NCBI GenBank assembly: GCA_031581485.1
Contig: JAVLBA010000004.1
Coordinates: 6,279 to 70,278 of the forward strand
DNA: 64,000 nucleotides
Reading direction: 5' to 3'
Source of the DNA: BM506 sp031581485
GTDB lineage: Bacteria > Desulfobacterota > Desulfobulbia > Desulfobulbales > SURF-16
Positions within the stretch are counted from its first letter, which is position 1. Each line of letters opens with the position of its first letter. Below are positions 34,518 to 43,114 of the stretch, piece after piece. The notes below the pieces were generated by a model. That model saw only the letters and a list, made by a program, of their open reading frames with translations, was not told where the DNA came from and did not search any database. Made by a program: the position numbers and the translations under genes.

Positions 34518-34558
34518 AAAAGCACCCACCTACGGATTCATCCCAGGTGGGTGCTTTT
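34518..34558. terminator. Bidirectional terminator after flgE
   Basis: AAAAGCACCCACCT (34518-34531) and AGGTGGGTGCTTTT (34545-34558) form a 14-bp perfect stem that works in both directions. It lies 42 bases past the flgE stop. Confidence 0.88.
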
Positions 34559-34599
34559 ATTTCCAACTACTGATAACAGCCATCAGCTGTCCAGTTTTT

Positions 34600-36984
34600 T
34601 TACCGCTTGATATTGATCAGGTCGTTGAGCATCTCATCCGTGGTGGTGATGATCTTGGAGTTGGCCTGGAAGCCGCGCTGCACCGTGATCAGCTTGACAA
34701 ACTCCACCCCCAGATCCACGTTGGACTGCTCCAGGGCGTTGGGGGCGATGCTGCCCAGACCATTGTCGCCGGGGGCGCCGGTGGTGGGGGCGCCGGAGGT
34801 GGTGGTCTCGGTGAAGATATTGCCGCCGTTTTTAAAGAGGCCAGTGGGGTTATTAAAGGAAGCCAGGGCCACCTGCACCTTCTCGATAACCTGGCCATTG
34901 GAATAATGACCGGTGACTACCCCTTCGGTATCCACGGAGACCGACTGCAGGAAGCCGGAGGCATAGCCGTCCTGATCCTGGAAGATGGTGGTGGAGGAGT
35001 TGGCGTACTGGGTGGTGGACAGGGCCTCGGACTCGAACTTATTGCTCACCGTGTCCCCCATCTGGCTGCCGTCCTCGGTGCCGACATCAGCGGTATGGAT
35101 ATCGAAGGTTCCCGTTCCCCAGGGCGCCGGCGTCGTGCTCGAATAAGTAATACTGTCCATCGTTAGAGCACTGGTATAAGATGAACTATCCGCCAGCCAG
35201 TCGGTGAGCTGCAGGCGGCCGGCCGGATCGATACGGGCCTCGGCCTGGAAATTGAATTCCAGAAAATCGAGCATATCCTGCACCGTCCCGGTGGCAACAG
35301 GGGCGGCTCCGGACCAGTCCTGCGGTGTCCCTTGTGCCACCGCGGTAAATATCTCCGTGATATTTGTCCCATCCCCCATAGTCCCATCAAAGGTGATTTC
35401 CTCACCTATTGCAACCGGTAAACCACCTACACTCTCATCATGAACACTGGTCCAGGGCGTCTGGGCGCTGATGGCCGGGATATCCCCACTGGGCGAGCTT
35501 AAAGCCCGGCCAGTGGAGAAGATCTGCGTTTTCGCGGTGGTGATATCAATATTGGCACCAAAGGGAAGGGCGTCACTAGTAGTGGTAAAGCCGGTGACGG
35601 CCAGGGCCGAATCCCCGGCCACGGAATCAGTGAGACGCAGCCCCCCTTTGGCGTCGATTTCGGCATTGACCCCAAATTCGGCACTCAGCTCATCGAGCAG
35701 ATCCTGGACCCGCTCCGTGTCAACGACAGTATAGGTAAAATCGACCGGGGCACCGTCATGATCATAGCCGGCAAATTCGAATGTATCTCCGTCCAGCATG
35801 TTGTTGTTGTTACTGTCATAGACCGAGCTCCACAGGGTGGTGGCGCTCACCACCTCACCGGTCTGGGGATCACTCAAGGCGCCGCCATCGCTGACCAGGA
35901 TCTGGGGCTGGGTACTGGTGACGCCGCTGTAGCGGGCCCCCAGGTTGAGGCGCATGGTGGGATTGATCACCGGGGGATTGGCGGTATAATCGATGTCCTC
36001 GCCGGTGAAGTTGGCCGGAAATTCGAAATAGCTGTCATCCGTATCCAGGACAATGCGGTTATCGTTTCTGGCCGGATCGACCTGGCCATCGGGTGGAATG
36101 CGCCAGGCATCCATCTTGTCGATCTCACCGGAGGTGGTGAACTGGATGGTGCCGTACATGAGGGCGCCGGCCCCTCTATGCACCGTGTAGTCCATCTTCT
36201 CATCCGGGGCGAACTTCTGCTGCTCGTTCTCAGAGAGATTACGCAGATCCTCAGTGGGATCAGTGGTGACCATGAACTCCCACTCGTTATTGGTGGTGGT
36301 CTTGTCAAAATAGACGGTGACATCATGGCTGGCCCCCTGGGAGTCATAGACCTTGATGGCGCTGGTGTACTCGAACTTGTTGGAGTCGATGGGGGGGGTG
36401 GGGGTGGCCAGGGCGGCATTGGTGCCGTTCCAGCTCTCAAAGAGGCGCTCTTCACTGGTCTCTTCAGTAATACGGGAGTCGAGATTGGCAATCACCTCCA
36501 CATTGGTGGTGGTGATGGGCGGCGTGGACTTGCCGATATTGAGATCGCCGATGGTGCCTGAGCGGTCTCCACCGCTATCCAGGGTCCAGCCCTGGGCAAA
36601 ATAGCCCATGGGGTTCACCAGGTTCCCCTCCAAGTCAAACCGGAACTCACCGGCCCGGGTATACATATCCCCCTCAGTGCTGTCCGCGCCGCGGAGCATG
36701 AAAAACCCCTGGCCGCCAATGGCCATATCCGTGGGGGTGGAGGAGCTCTCAAAAGAACCCTGGGCAAAGAGGCCGTCCACCGTGGAGAGGGTGACGCCGC
36801 GGCCCACCTGGCGGGAGCCGGAAGCGGTGGAGACCGACTGGGACAAGACATCCTGAAAGGTGGCCCGGCTTGACTTGTAGGCCACGGTATTGACATTGGC
36901 GACGTTATCACCCAATACGGACATGGCATTGCCCATGGTGGAGAGACCGGAGATACTTGAGTAGAGTGAACTTGAAATGGACAT
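34600..36984 (-). CDS. flgE: Flagellar hook protein FlgE (enlarged)
   Basis: Builds the hook outside the cell. The N-terminal flg_bb_rod region (MSISSSLYSSISGLSTMG, NVANVNTVAYKSS) and the C-terminal ANALEQSNVDLGVEFVKLI-like region with RGFQANSKIITTTDEMLN are typical and would form the D0 coiled coils. The protein has 794 residues, about twice the common size. The extra middle contains two similar units of about 120 residues (W[ST]SV.D... to VQD[LM]L...LRLTD and LQLTD), likely surface domains. GGAGG lies 7 bases before ATG 36984. It is the last gene of fliK-flgD-flgE. Confidence 0.95.
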   Translation of the reverse strand: MSISSSLYSSISGLSTMGNAMSVLGDNVANVNTVAYKSSRATFQDVLSQSVSTASGSRQVGRGVTLSTVDGLFAQGSFESSSTPTDMAIGGQGFFMLRGADSTEGDMYTRAGEFRFDLEGNLVNPMGYFAQGWTLDSGGDRSGTIGDLNIGKSTPPITTTNVEVIANLDSRITEETSEERLFESWNGTNAALATPTPPIDSNKFEYTSAIKVYDSQGASHDVTVYFDKTTTNNEWEFMVTTDPTEDLRNLSENEQQKFAPDEKMDYTVHRGAGALMYGTIQFTTSGEIDKMDAWRIPPDGQVDPARNDNRIVLDTDDSYFEFPANFTGEDIDYTANPPVINPTMRLNLGARYSGVTSTQPQILVSDGGALSDPQTGEVVSATTLWSSVYDSNNNNMLDGDTFEFAGYDHDGAPVDFTYTVVDTERVQDLLDELSAEFGVNAEIDAKGGLRLTDSVAGDSALAVTGFTTTSDALPFGANIDITTAKTQIFSTGRALSSPSGDIPAISAQTPWTSVHDESVGGLPVAIGEEITFDGTMGDGTNITEIFTAVAQGTPQDWSGAAPVATGTVQDMLDFLEFNFQAEARIDPAGRLQLTDWLADSSSYTSALTMDSITYSSTTPAPWGTGTFDIHTADVGTEDGSQMGDTVSNKFESEALSTTQYANSSTTIFQDQDGYASGFLQSVSVDTEGVVTGHYSNGQVIEKVQVALASFNNPTGLFKNGGNIFTETTTSGAPTTGAPGDNGLGSIAPNALEQSNVDLGVEFVKLITVQRGFQANSKIITTTDEMLNDLINIKR

Positions 36985-37124
36985 TATGCTTCCTCCCTTT
37001 GCAGGATATTGCGGACCGTGTGCAGCCCAGCCAGACTTTTTAGCGTTCTTTTTTCTATATCTTTTTAAGAAGTACAGAGCCGGCCTCATCACTGCCCTTG
37101 CCGACCTGCGCCTCCTGCTCTTGT

Positions 37125-37787
37125 TTAAATCACCCCGGCCACAGCGCCCACACTGGTGGGCACATGATGATCAAGGACCAAGAGGGCGGTGCCGCTCTCG
37201 TAATCAATGCCGGTCACCCTGCCGCTGGCCTTGTAATCAGCGGCGATCTGCTGGCCTGCCTTATCATAGGCCTTGACATCGAAGCTATATGCGCCGTCCT
37301 CCACCTTCCTATCGAGCATGTCCGTACCATCCCACTCCACCGGATGAATGCCCCTGGAAATCCTGCCGAGATCAACGATCTTCACCAGCCGGTCGGCGGC
37401 ATCGCGGATCTCCAGGACGGCCATGTCGGCATCCTGCTGCAGGTTGAACTCACCTCCCCCGATCTCCTCGCCGTTTACCCCGATACTCTTGCCGAAAACC
37501 TGTACATCCTTATCCAGGAGAGAAAGAAGCTGCAGGTTATTCTGCGAAGTCTGGTATTCCAGAAGCTGATCCATACTGTCCGCCATCTGCATGGTGGCCT
37601 CCATGTTGGAAAAATCAGCAAGCTGGGTGGCCATCTGGCTGCTGTCCATGGGCTCCATGGGGTCCTGGTGCTGGAGCTGGGTAATAAAGAGGGTCATGAA
37701 ATCGTCGGAATCAAGCTCCTGTTTGCCCACCGGTTTGAAGAGGGGATCGGCCTGGGCCTGGGGAATGCCTATGGTTGAGGTTTCCAT
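37125..37787 (-). CDS. flgD: Flagellar hook assembly scaffold FlgD
   Basis: Transient cap for hook polymerisation. The N-terminal FlgD signature is present (LDSDDFMTLFITQLQHQDPM, then MATQLADFSNMEATMQM) and the C-terminal half (about 90-210) holds the FlgD Ig/Tudor-like part with GIHPVEWDGTD and VEDGAYSFDVKAYD. 220 residues is normal. It is followed 140 bases later by flgE. Confidence 0.95.
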   Translation of the reverse strand: METSTIGIPQAQADPLFKPVGKQELDSDDFMTLFITQLQHQDPMEPMDSSQMATQLADFSNMEATMQMADSMDQLLEYQTSQNNLQLLSLLDKDVQVFGKSIGVNGEEIGGGEFNLQQDADMAVLEIRDAADRLVKIVDLGRISRGIHPVEWDGTDMLDRKVEDGAYSFDVKAYDKAGQQIAADYKASGRVTGIDYESGTALLVLDHHVPTSVGAVAGVI

Positions 37788-37834
37788 TTTTTTCTGCCTC
37801 GCGTTACTGTTGAAATGAGAAGGGGTTTATCCTG

Positions 37835-39586
37835 TTAGACAAAGAGGCTGACCCCTTCTTCCTGATTGACATATTGTCGAGCATAATAAAGGCCATCCCC
37901 GGCAATATCCCCCAGATTCTGGGCCTGCAGCCGCTCACCGCTCCAGGCCATTTCAAAATGTTGCCAGGTCCCGGGATCCTCCTGATCCTCACCCACGGAG
38001 ACATTGACATCACTGAGGGAAAAGCCCTTACTTTCCATGTTGTGGCGGAACTCTTCCATGGAGCCTTCCAGGGTCTCCTTGACCTTGCTGTTGGCCATGG
38101 TAAAGGAGACGGAGATCATCTCATTGCGGAGGGAAAGGTCCACCTTGACCTCGCCAAGCTCTGCCGGATGCAGCCTGAGGACCATATGCTGCTCGCCGCT
38201 CTTCATGCCCCGGGCCACGGCCAGAGAGAGCTGGTTTAAAATCTGCTGTTGCTGCTGAACAGGAAAATGACGAACAGGCTGGGGCAGCTCAACGGGCTTG
38301 GCAATAGTCTGATCCGCCGCTGTTTGGCCGGCGGTCATGCCATCCTGACGAGGCAGGGCAAATTCTTCCCTGCTGCCGCCACCCAGGTTTTCCACCACCT
38401 GATTGTTTTTGGTGAAGAGAGCCGCTGGCTGCTCTTTACCTCCCTCTCCGGCTTGTCCCCGGCCCTCCTCCCCTTGGGCAACGATGCCGGCGAGCCATTT
38501 CTGGATATCACCCTGCCGCTGCTCCTCCTCGGCCCCCATTCCTTCTTCATAGCGGAGGCGGGCCTGATTATACATCTGCAGGAGATCTTCATAGGCCTCA
38601 CCCAGGGATCCCTGTACCACCGGGCTGAAGCCCACCGATTGATCCGCAAAAGTGGCCTGTTTCATCACCTCTTCCAGACTGCCCAGAAACCTGGGCAGAT
38701 CGAGCTGGTGCTGGGCAGCCTTGGCCTGAGCCACCGTCTCCTTCAGCAGGGATTGCAGGCGCTCAAAACCGACCACCAGCTCTTGGCCAAAAACCCGCTC
38801 CGGCAACAGCTCAAGCTGCCCCCCCAGTGAGACCCCTGCCTTGCCGAGCAGGGCCTGGAGCTGTTCCGCCTCCCAGGGCGACAGGGCAATGGCCTGCAGA
38901 TTCTTAAGATCAACGGGCACCTCCTCCAGGGCCTGGCCAAGAAGGGCAAGATCAAGTTCGCCGCCGCCTTCCACCGCCTGCGAGGATATCTGGGCCAGCT
39001 GTTCAGGATTGAGGCCCATCTTGGCCAGCAATGCCTCCAGCATGGGCAACTCGGTTTCCGGCACCACAATGGCGGGATTCACCTGGTAGCCATCAAAATG
39101 ATGAATCAGGGCCTGCAGGAAGGCGTCCAGATCGAGCTCACTGTTTTTCGCCTGAAACTGTTCCACCAGGGCTGTGAGATCGGCCTCGCTCATGCCGGCC
39201 TGCCGGGCAAGATCGGCAACAATTTCCGCCTCAGGCAGGGCCACGGTCCACTCCCCCGGAACCAATGTTTTCTCCTGCGCCACCTGCTGCAGGTCCTGAA
39301 GAAAAAGGCTCAGAGTGTGCAGATCACCCTGATCCTGGCTGATCTTCTCATCTTCAGGCCCTCTGCTTTTCGCCGCCTCCCGGCCGGCCTCCGCCTGCGC
39401 AGAAGGGGCGGACCGCTCCAGAGCGCCTCTTACCCCCAGCTGATCTTCCCGGCGCTGCTGGCCGGCATGAAGACGGCGATCAAGATGATCGGAAAATTTT
39501 TGACCTGTCTTTTCCGAACCTCGCGTCCGATCAACAGAAAGCTCTTTGCCCGCCACCGGCAGCAGTGGATTGATGATATTTGACAC
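37835..39586 (-). CDS. fliK: Flagellar hook-length control protein FliK
   Basis: Secreted ruler that sets hook length and switches export specificity. Of about 583 residues, the first 450 are variable and rich in Gln, Leu and Glu; the C-terminal Flg_hook domain is clear (VLRLHPAELGEVKVDL, RHNMESKGFSLSDVNVSV). The preferred start is GTG 39586, because AAGGGAG lies 7 bases before it; the frame continues to 39685 but crosses the probable transcript start. A sigma-54 promoter lies 83 bases upstream. Confidence 0.9.
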   Translation of the reverse strand: MSNIINPLLPVAGKELSVDRTRGSEKTGQKFSDHLDRRLHAGQQRREDQLGVRGALERSAPSAQAEAGREAAKSRGPEDEKISQDQGDLHTLSLFLQDLQQVAQEKTLVPGEWTVALPEAEIVADLARQAGMSEADLTALVEQFQAKNSELDLDAFLQALIHHFDGYQVNPAIVVPETELPMLEALLAKMGLNPEQLAQISSQAVEGGGELDLALLGQALEEVPVDLKNLQAIALSPWEAEQLQALLGKAGVSLGGQLELLPERVFGQELVVGFERLQSLLKETVAQAKAAQHQLDLPRFLGSLEEVMKQATFADQSVGFSPVVQGSLGEAYEDLLQMYNQARLRYEEGMGAEEEQRQGDIQKWLAGIVAQGEEGRGQAGEGGKEQPAALFTKNNQVVENLGGGSREEFALPRQDGMTAGQTAADQTIAKPVELPQPVRHFPVQQQQQILNQLSLAVARGMKSGEQHMVLRLHPAELGEVKVDLSLRNEMISVSFTMANSKVKETLEGSMEEFRHNMESKGFSLSDVNVSVGEDQEDPGTWQHFEMAWSGERLQAQNLGDIAGDGLYYARQYVNQEEGVSLFV

Positions 39587-39668
39587 AGGTGTTCTCCCTT
39601 GTTGGCACATTGCCCAGGGCACCACCCGGGTATGTTTTTCCCTGGTGCCCTCTATTGGCTCTTTAGAG

Positions 39669-39684
39669 AGCAACGGCTGTGCCA
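39669..39684 (-). promoter_or_regulatory. Sigma-54 promoter of fliK-flgD-flgE
   Basis: On the minus strand TGGCAC (39679-39684), five bases, then TTGCT (39669-39673): a full match to the -24/-12 consensus. Transcription would begin about 70 bases before the fliK GTG. It needs an activator such as those at 47.2-51.9 kb. Confidence 0.85.
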
Positions 39685-39835
39685 AACCAGGAAATCTCCA
39701 GCTTTTAAAAAAAATATTCAGCTTTTATGACGAATTTACAAGGAGATACAGTGCACTGTTTTTCACCAGAAATTGCCTGCAGAGCGGCCCGCCAGGGGCA
39801 ATAGGCAAGATTTACCGGGTAGTGCTCGAGATAAT

Positions 39836-39957
39836 AAGGAGAAGGGCAAGGGCAGAGATTGCCCTTAGCAGAGGGGAGCTGCTCCCTGCTGACAGAGCTG
39901 GTGGGCAAGCAGACCACCCCAGAGAGATAGAGATAGCTCTCTGGGGTAATTTTTTTT
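39836..39957 (+). ncRNA. Candidate structured RNA ending in an intrinsic terminator
   Basis: Three successive stems: AAGGGCAA/TTGCCCTT (39842-39866), an AGCAG-GGGAGC/GCTCCC-TGCT stem with a small bulge (39867-39890) and CCCCAGAGAG/CTCTCTGGGG (39917-39946) followed by TAA and eight T. The last is an intrinsic terminator that points only along the plus strand, against the flagellar genes, and there is no plus-strand gene nearby to need it. GATAAT at 39830-39835 could be a -10 box, but no good -35 is seen. It matches no RNA family I know. Confidence 0.4.
39917..39957 (+). terminator. Plus-strand intrinsic terminator between motE-like gene and fliK
   Basis: A 10-bp perfect GC-rich stem with a 10-base loop and a T8 tail. 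On the minus strand no U-tract follows the stem, so it is oriented against the flagellar operon. Confidence 0.75.
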
Positions 39958-39979
39958 GGGGAGGGAGGGAGGAAAAGGG

Positions 39980-40474
39980 TTACTGAGAAGATTCGCTGAT
40001 GCGGCCCAGCAAAAGGCTGACCCGCACGGCCTTGGTCGGTTCAAGCTTGGGAATGATTTTTCCGGTCAGCTCATTTTTCATGGCCCGCAATATTTTTGCA
40101 ACATGGGCATCTTCCATCTGGTTCAAAAGGGGCGCCAGCTTGGAGGCACTCATGGTGGCATAGACCTTGATCAAATTTTTAAACTCCTGATCCTGCTCGG
40201 TCCGAATCTCCACCAGTTTTGCCGTAATGACCTCCTGCAAAGCAAGCAATTCAGCAACCTTAGCGTCAACATCCTGCTCCATCAGGTCGAGATTCCGCTC
40301 GCGCCGGGCAAGAGCCTTTTCCCTGGCCGCCACCGCCTCCTCCCGCGCCTTCAGGGAGGAGGAAAAATTGGCCTCTGCAGGGGAGGCCTTTACCGGCCTA
40401 TCTGCGCTCTGTACCGGCGTGCTCAAGGTGAGGGCCGCCAGGACAAGCAGGGTAATTTTCATCATCTTTTTCAT
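39980..40474 (-). CDS. MotE-like flagellar motor/assembly protein
   Basis: Exported or membrane-anchored helper protein of 164 residues: an N-terminal signal/anchor (MKKMMKITLLVLAALTLSTP), a long charged coiled coil (about 45-110, REEAVAAREKALARRERN) and a C-terminal MgtE_N-like segment (MSASKLAPLLNQMEDAHVAKIL). This is the architecture of MotE, which stabilises MotC-type stators in rhizobia, and of similar proteins that follow fliJ in many deltaproteobacteria. The start at 40474 gives a proper signal; 40489 is possible. Confidence 0.75.
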   Translation of the reverse strand: MKKMMKITLLVLAALTLSTPVQSADRPVKASPAEANFSSSLKAREEAVAAREKALARRERNLDLMEQDVDAKVAELLALQEVITAKLVEIRTEQDQEFKNLIKVYATMSASKLAPLLNQMEDAHVAKILRAMKNELTGKIIPKLEPTKAVRVSLLLGRISESSQ

Positions 40475-40498
40475 GTCAACCACGTACATTTTGGGCAA

Positions 40499-40948
40499 TC
40501 ATTGGAGCGGGCGACCATAGCGCAGAACCGCCATCTCATCACTTTCATTCTGCTCTTTTTTGCGCTCCGCCAGCAGATATCTCTCCTGATCCCTTTTGCG
40601 GACCATCTCAATGATCTTCCGCTCCTTAACGGTGGCAGCCAATTTTTGCCGGGCCCGCTCCACCACCTGCTTCTGACTGGCAATGGTATTTTCCAGGATC
40701 TTGATGAGTACCTCTCTGGAACGGACAGCCTCCATGTAAAACTGCACCAGGGAGCCGGTCACCTTTTTCTCTTCCTTCCTGGTGAGAGAGGCGATCATCT
40801 CCAGCCGTTCCGCGCGGCGCTCTGCCAGGCGGTCCAGATGCTTCTGGAGAATTTTCTGTTGCCGGCCCAGAGTGAGCTGGGCCAGCTCCTCTTCGTTGCG
40901 GCGGATGGTTTCCACGGCCTGCAGGCGAAAATGAAACATATTCTCCAT
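40499..40948 (-). CDS. fliJ: Flagellar export protein FliJ
   Basis: Central stalk of the export ATPase and chaperone escort. It is a 149-residue protein, almost wholly coiled coil, beginning FHFRLQAVETIRRNEEELA, which is the FliJ pattern. It follows fliI by 71 bases. ATG 40948 and 40939 are both usable. Confidence 0.85.
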   Translation of the reverse strand: MENMFHFRLQAVETIRRNEEELAQLTLGRQQKILQKHLDRLAERRAERLEMIASLTRKEEKKVTGSLVQFYMEAVRSREVLIKILENTIASQKQVVERARQKLAATVKERKIIEMVRKRDQERYLLAERKKEQNESDEMAVLRYGRPLQ

Positions 40949-41019
40949 GGAATAAAGAATGCGGCGGAGTTACAGGAGTTATCTTCTCTACCTTCTCAAT
41001 CTTCTTTACCCCTTCCTCC

Positions 41020-42327
41020 TCAAATCAAGGTTAAAAGCTGCTGAATGGATTCATCCATGGTGCTCTTTTTATCAACGGCCTGACAGAGATAATCATTGAT
41101 GGGGTCAATCAGACCAATGGCCCTGTCGATCTTGGGATTGGAACCCTTGGCGTAGGCCCCGATATTGATCAAATCTTCGGATCGGCGGTAGGTGGCCAGT
41201 ACCTCCAGTAATTCTCTGGCCTTTCTGGCCTGCTCGGCAGAGACAACATCCGTCATGCAGCGGCTGACACTGCCCAGCACCTCGATGGAGGGGTAATGAC
41301 CCCGGTGGGCAAGATCGCGGTCAAGGACGATATGGCCATCCACAATGGAACGTACCGCGTCACCGATGGGTTCATTCATATCATCACCCTCTACCAGCAC
41401 CGTATAGATCCCGGTAATACTGCCTTTCCCCACGCAGGTACCGGCCCGCTCCAGCAGTTTGGGCAACTGGGAAAAGACCGACGGCGTATAGCCCCGGGAG
41501 GTGGGAGGCTCGCCAATGGCCAGCCCCACCTCCCGGCTTGACATGGCGAAGCGGGTCACGGAATCCATCATCAGGATGACGTCCCGGCTCTGATCACGGA
41601 AATATTCAGAAATGGACATGGCCATATAGGCCCCGCGCATGCGCACCAGGGGCGGCTGATCTGAGGTGGCCACCACCACCACCGACCTGGCCAGCCCTTC
41701 CGGCCCCAGATCGCGTTCAATAAAATCCCGCAGTTCCCGGCCGCGCTCGCCGATAAGGGCGATCACCGAGACATCCGCCGCGGTATTTTTGGCAATCATG
41801 CCCAGCAGGGTGGACTTGCCCACCCCGGAGCCGGCCATGATGCCGATGCGCTGGCCCTTGCCCAGGGTGAGCAGGCCGTTGATGGCCCGCACCCCGACAT
41901 CAATGGGCTCCAGGATCCGCTCCCGGGCCATGGGATTTAAGGGCTCAGCATAGAGGGGATAATCCTGCTCAACCTGGAGAGGGCCTTTGCCATCCATGGG
42001 ACGGCCCATGCCGTCAATAACACGGCCCAGCAGGCCGTTCCCCACCGGCACCCGGGCCTGGCCGCCCACCATCCGAATGGCACTGCCCGGCTCCACCCCC
42101 CGCATTTCCCCCAGAGGCATGAGCAGCACCTTGCCCTCCCGGAAGCCCACTACCTCGGCCGGGATAGTACTGGCGCCCTTGAAGAGATCCACCTCACACA
42201 TGGAGCCCACGGAAATCCCCGGGCCCTGGGACTCGATAACCATACCGATAACCTGGCTCACCCGGCCGAGAATGGTGGCGGTTTCCGTGGTTTGGGCCGT
42301 TTTTATGCTGGAGGAGAGATCGAGCAT
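41020..42327 (-). CDS. fliI: Flagellum-specific ATPase FliI
   Basis: Hexameric ATPase that energises flagellar protein export. From ATG 42327 it has 435 residues with Walker A GIMAGSGVGKSTLLGM, Walker B VILMMDSVTRFAMS and the FliI/YscN family block GEPPTSRGYTPSVFSQLP. The ATG sits one base after the fliH stop. The frame extends to 42429 inside fliH but without family similarity. Confidence 0.96.
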   Translation of the reverse strand: MLDLSSSIKTAQTTETATILGRVSQVIGMVIESQGPGISVGSMCEVDLFKGASTIPAEVVGFREGKVLLMPLGEMRGVEPGSAIRMVGGQARVPVGNGLLGRVIDGMGRPMDGKGPLQVEQDYPLYAEPLNPMARERILEPIDVGVRAINGLLTLGKGQRIGIMAGSGVGKSTLLGMIAKNTAADVSVIALIGERGRELRDFIERDLGPEGLARSVVVVATSDQPPLVRMRGAYMAMSISEYFRDQSRDVILMMDSVTRFAMSSREVGLAIGEPPTSRGYTPSVFSQLPKLLERAGTCVGKGSITGIYTVLVEGDDMNEPIGDAVRSIVDGHIVLDRDLAHRGHYPSIEVLGSVSRCMTDVVSAEQARKARELLEVLATYRRSEDLINIGAYAKGSNPKIDRAIGLIDPINDYLCQAVDKKSTMDESIQQLLTLI

Positions 42328-42328
42328 A

Positions 42329-43114
42329 TCAAGAGTGCAGATCAGGGTCGGAAGATGAATCCGGCAGCCCTGATCCTGCAGAGGGCTCCTCGTCTGTCTC
42401 GGCAAGGGCAGCCAGAAAGGAGTGTTCAACCGCCTTCAGGAGCTTTGCCTTGCATTTTTCCAGGGTGACGTCAATCTCCCCGAAGGAGGTTTTCAGCAGG
42501 CAGCCCCCCTGGCTGATGGCCTGGTCCTCCATGAGCTCCACCTGTTCGGCGTTGTCAAGAAAAAGCGGATCCGCCACCACGGCATCCTTGATCCGCAGAA
42601 AATCATCCGGATGCAGATGGGCCACCACCTGGGAATTGTCCACCACATATTGCAGGGCCTTGTGCAGGCATTTTTCAATGACCCGGTAATTAACAGAGAC
42701 CTCATGATTAACCAGCTGCTCCACCATGGCAACCACCAGCTGAAAAATATCCTTTTCATAAAGGGCGCCGATACGCTGACGCTCCACCTTCAGCGTCGCA
42801 ATAACCTGGGCAGCCTGGCTTATTTTCCCGGCCAGGGCCTCTTCGCCGGCCCGCCGCCCCTCTTCTTCACCTTTCGCAAAACCCCGGTCACAGGCCTCCT
42901 TTTCCAGGGCAGCAACCCGGGCCTCGGCCTCTGCAACAAGATGCCGGGCCTGGGCCTTGGCCTGGTCAAGCTCCTGACGGGCAACCTCAAGAAAATCTCG
43001 AGCCTGGCCCCCCTCTCCGCCGGCGTCATCCATCAGAGACTCAAAGGAGATAAAATTCTCTTCATCATGGGCCGCGCCCAGGTCTTTGAACTCAATGATA
43101 CTAGACAAATTCAT
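42329..43114 (-). CDS. fliH: Flagellar assembly protein FliH
   Basis: Peripheral stalk and negative regulator of FliI. About 261 residues: an acidic N-terminus, an Ala/Glu-rich coiled coil (about 45-110) with the GxxxG-like stretch GFAKGEEEGRRAGEEALAG, and a C-terminal domain like the F1 delta subunit (FLRIKDAVVADP, QGGCLLKTSFGEIDVTLE). It overlaps fliG by 14 bases. GGGGAGG lies right at the ATG, so the in-frame TTG two codons on (43108) has better spacing and may be the real start. Confidence 0.88.
   Translation of the reverse strand: MNLSSIIEFKDLGAAHDEENFISFESLMDDAGGEGGQARDFLEVARQELDQAKAQARHLVAEAEARVAALEKEACDRGFAKGEEEGRRAGEEALAGKISQAAQVIATLKVERQRIGALYEKDIFQLVVAMVEQLVNHEVSVNYRVIEKCLHKALQYVVDNSQVVAHLHPDDFLRIKDAVVADPLFLDNAEQVELMEDQAISQGGCLLKTSFGEIDVTLEKCKAKLLKAVEHSFLAALAETDEEPSAGSGLPDSSSDPDLHS

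Noticed and set aside
39705..39917. 70-codon minus-strand frame upstream of fliK
   Set aside because: It crosses the candidate RNA stems, has no ribosome site and no family similarity.
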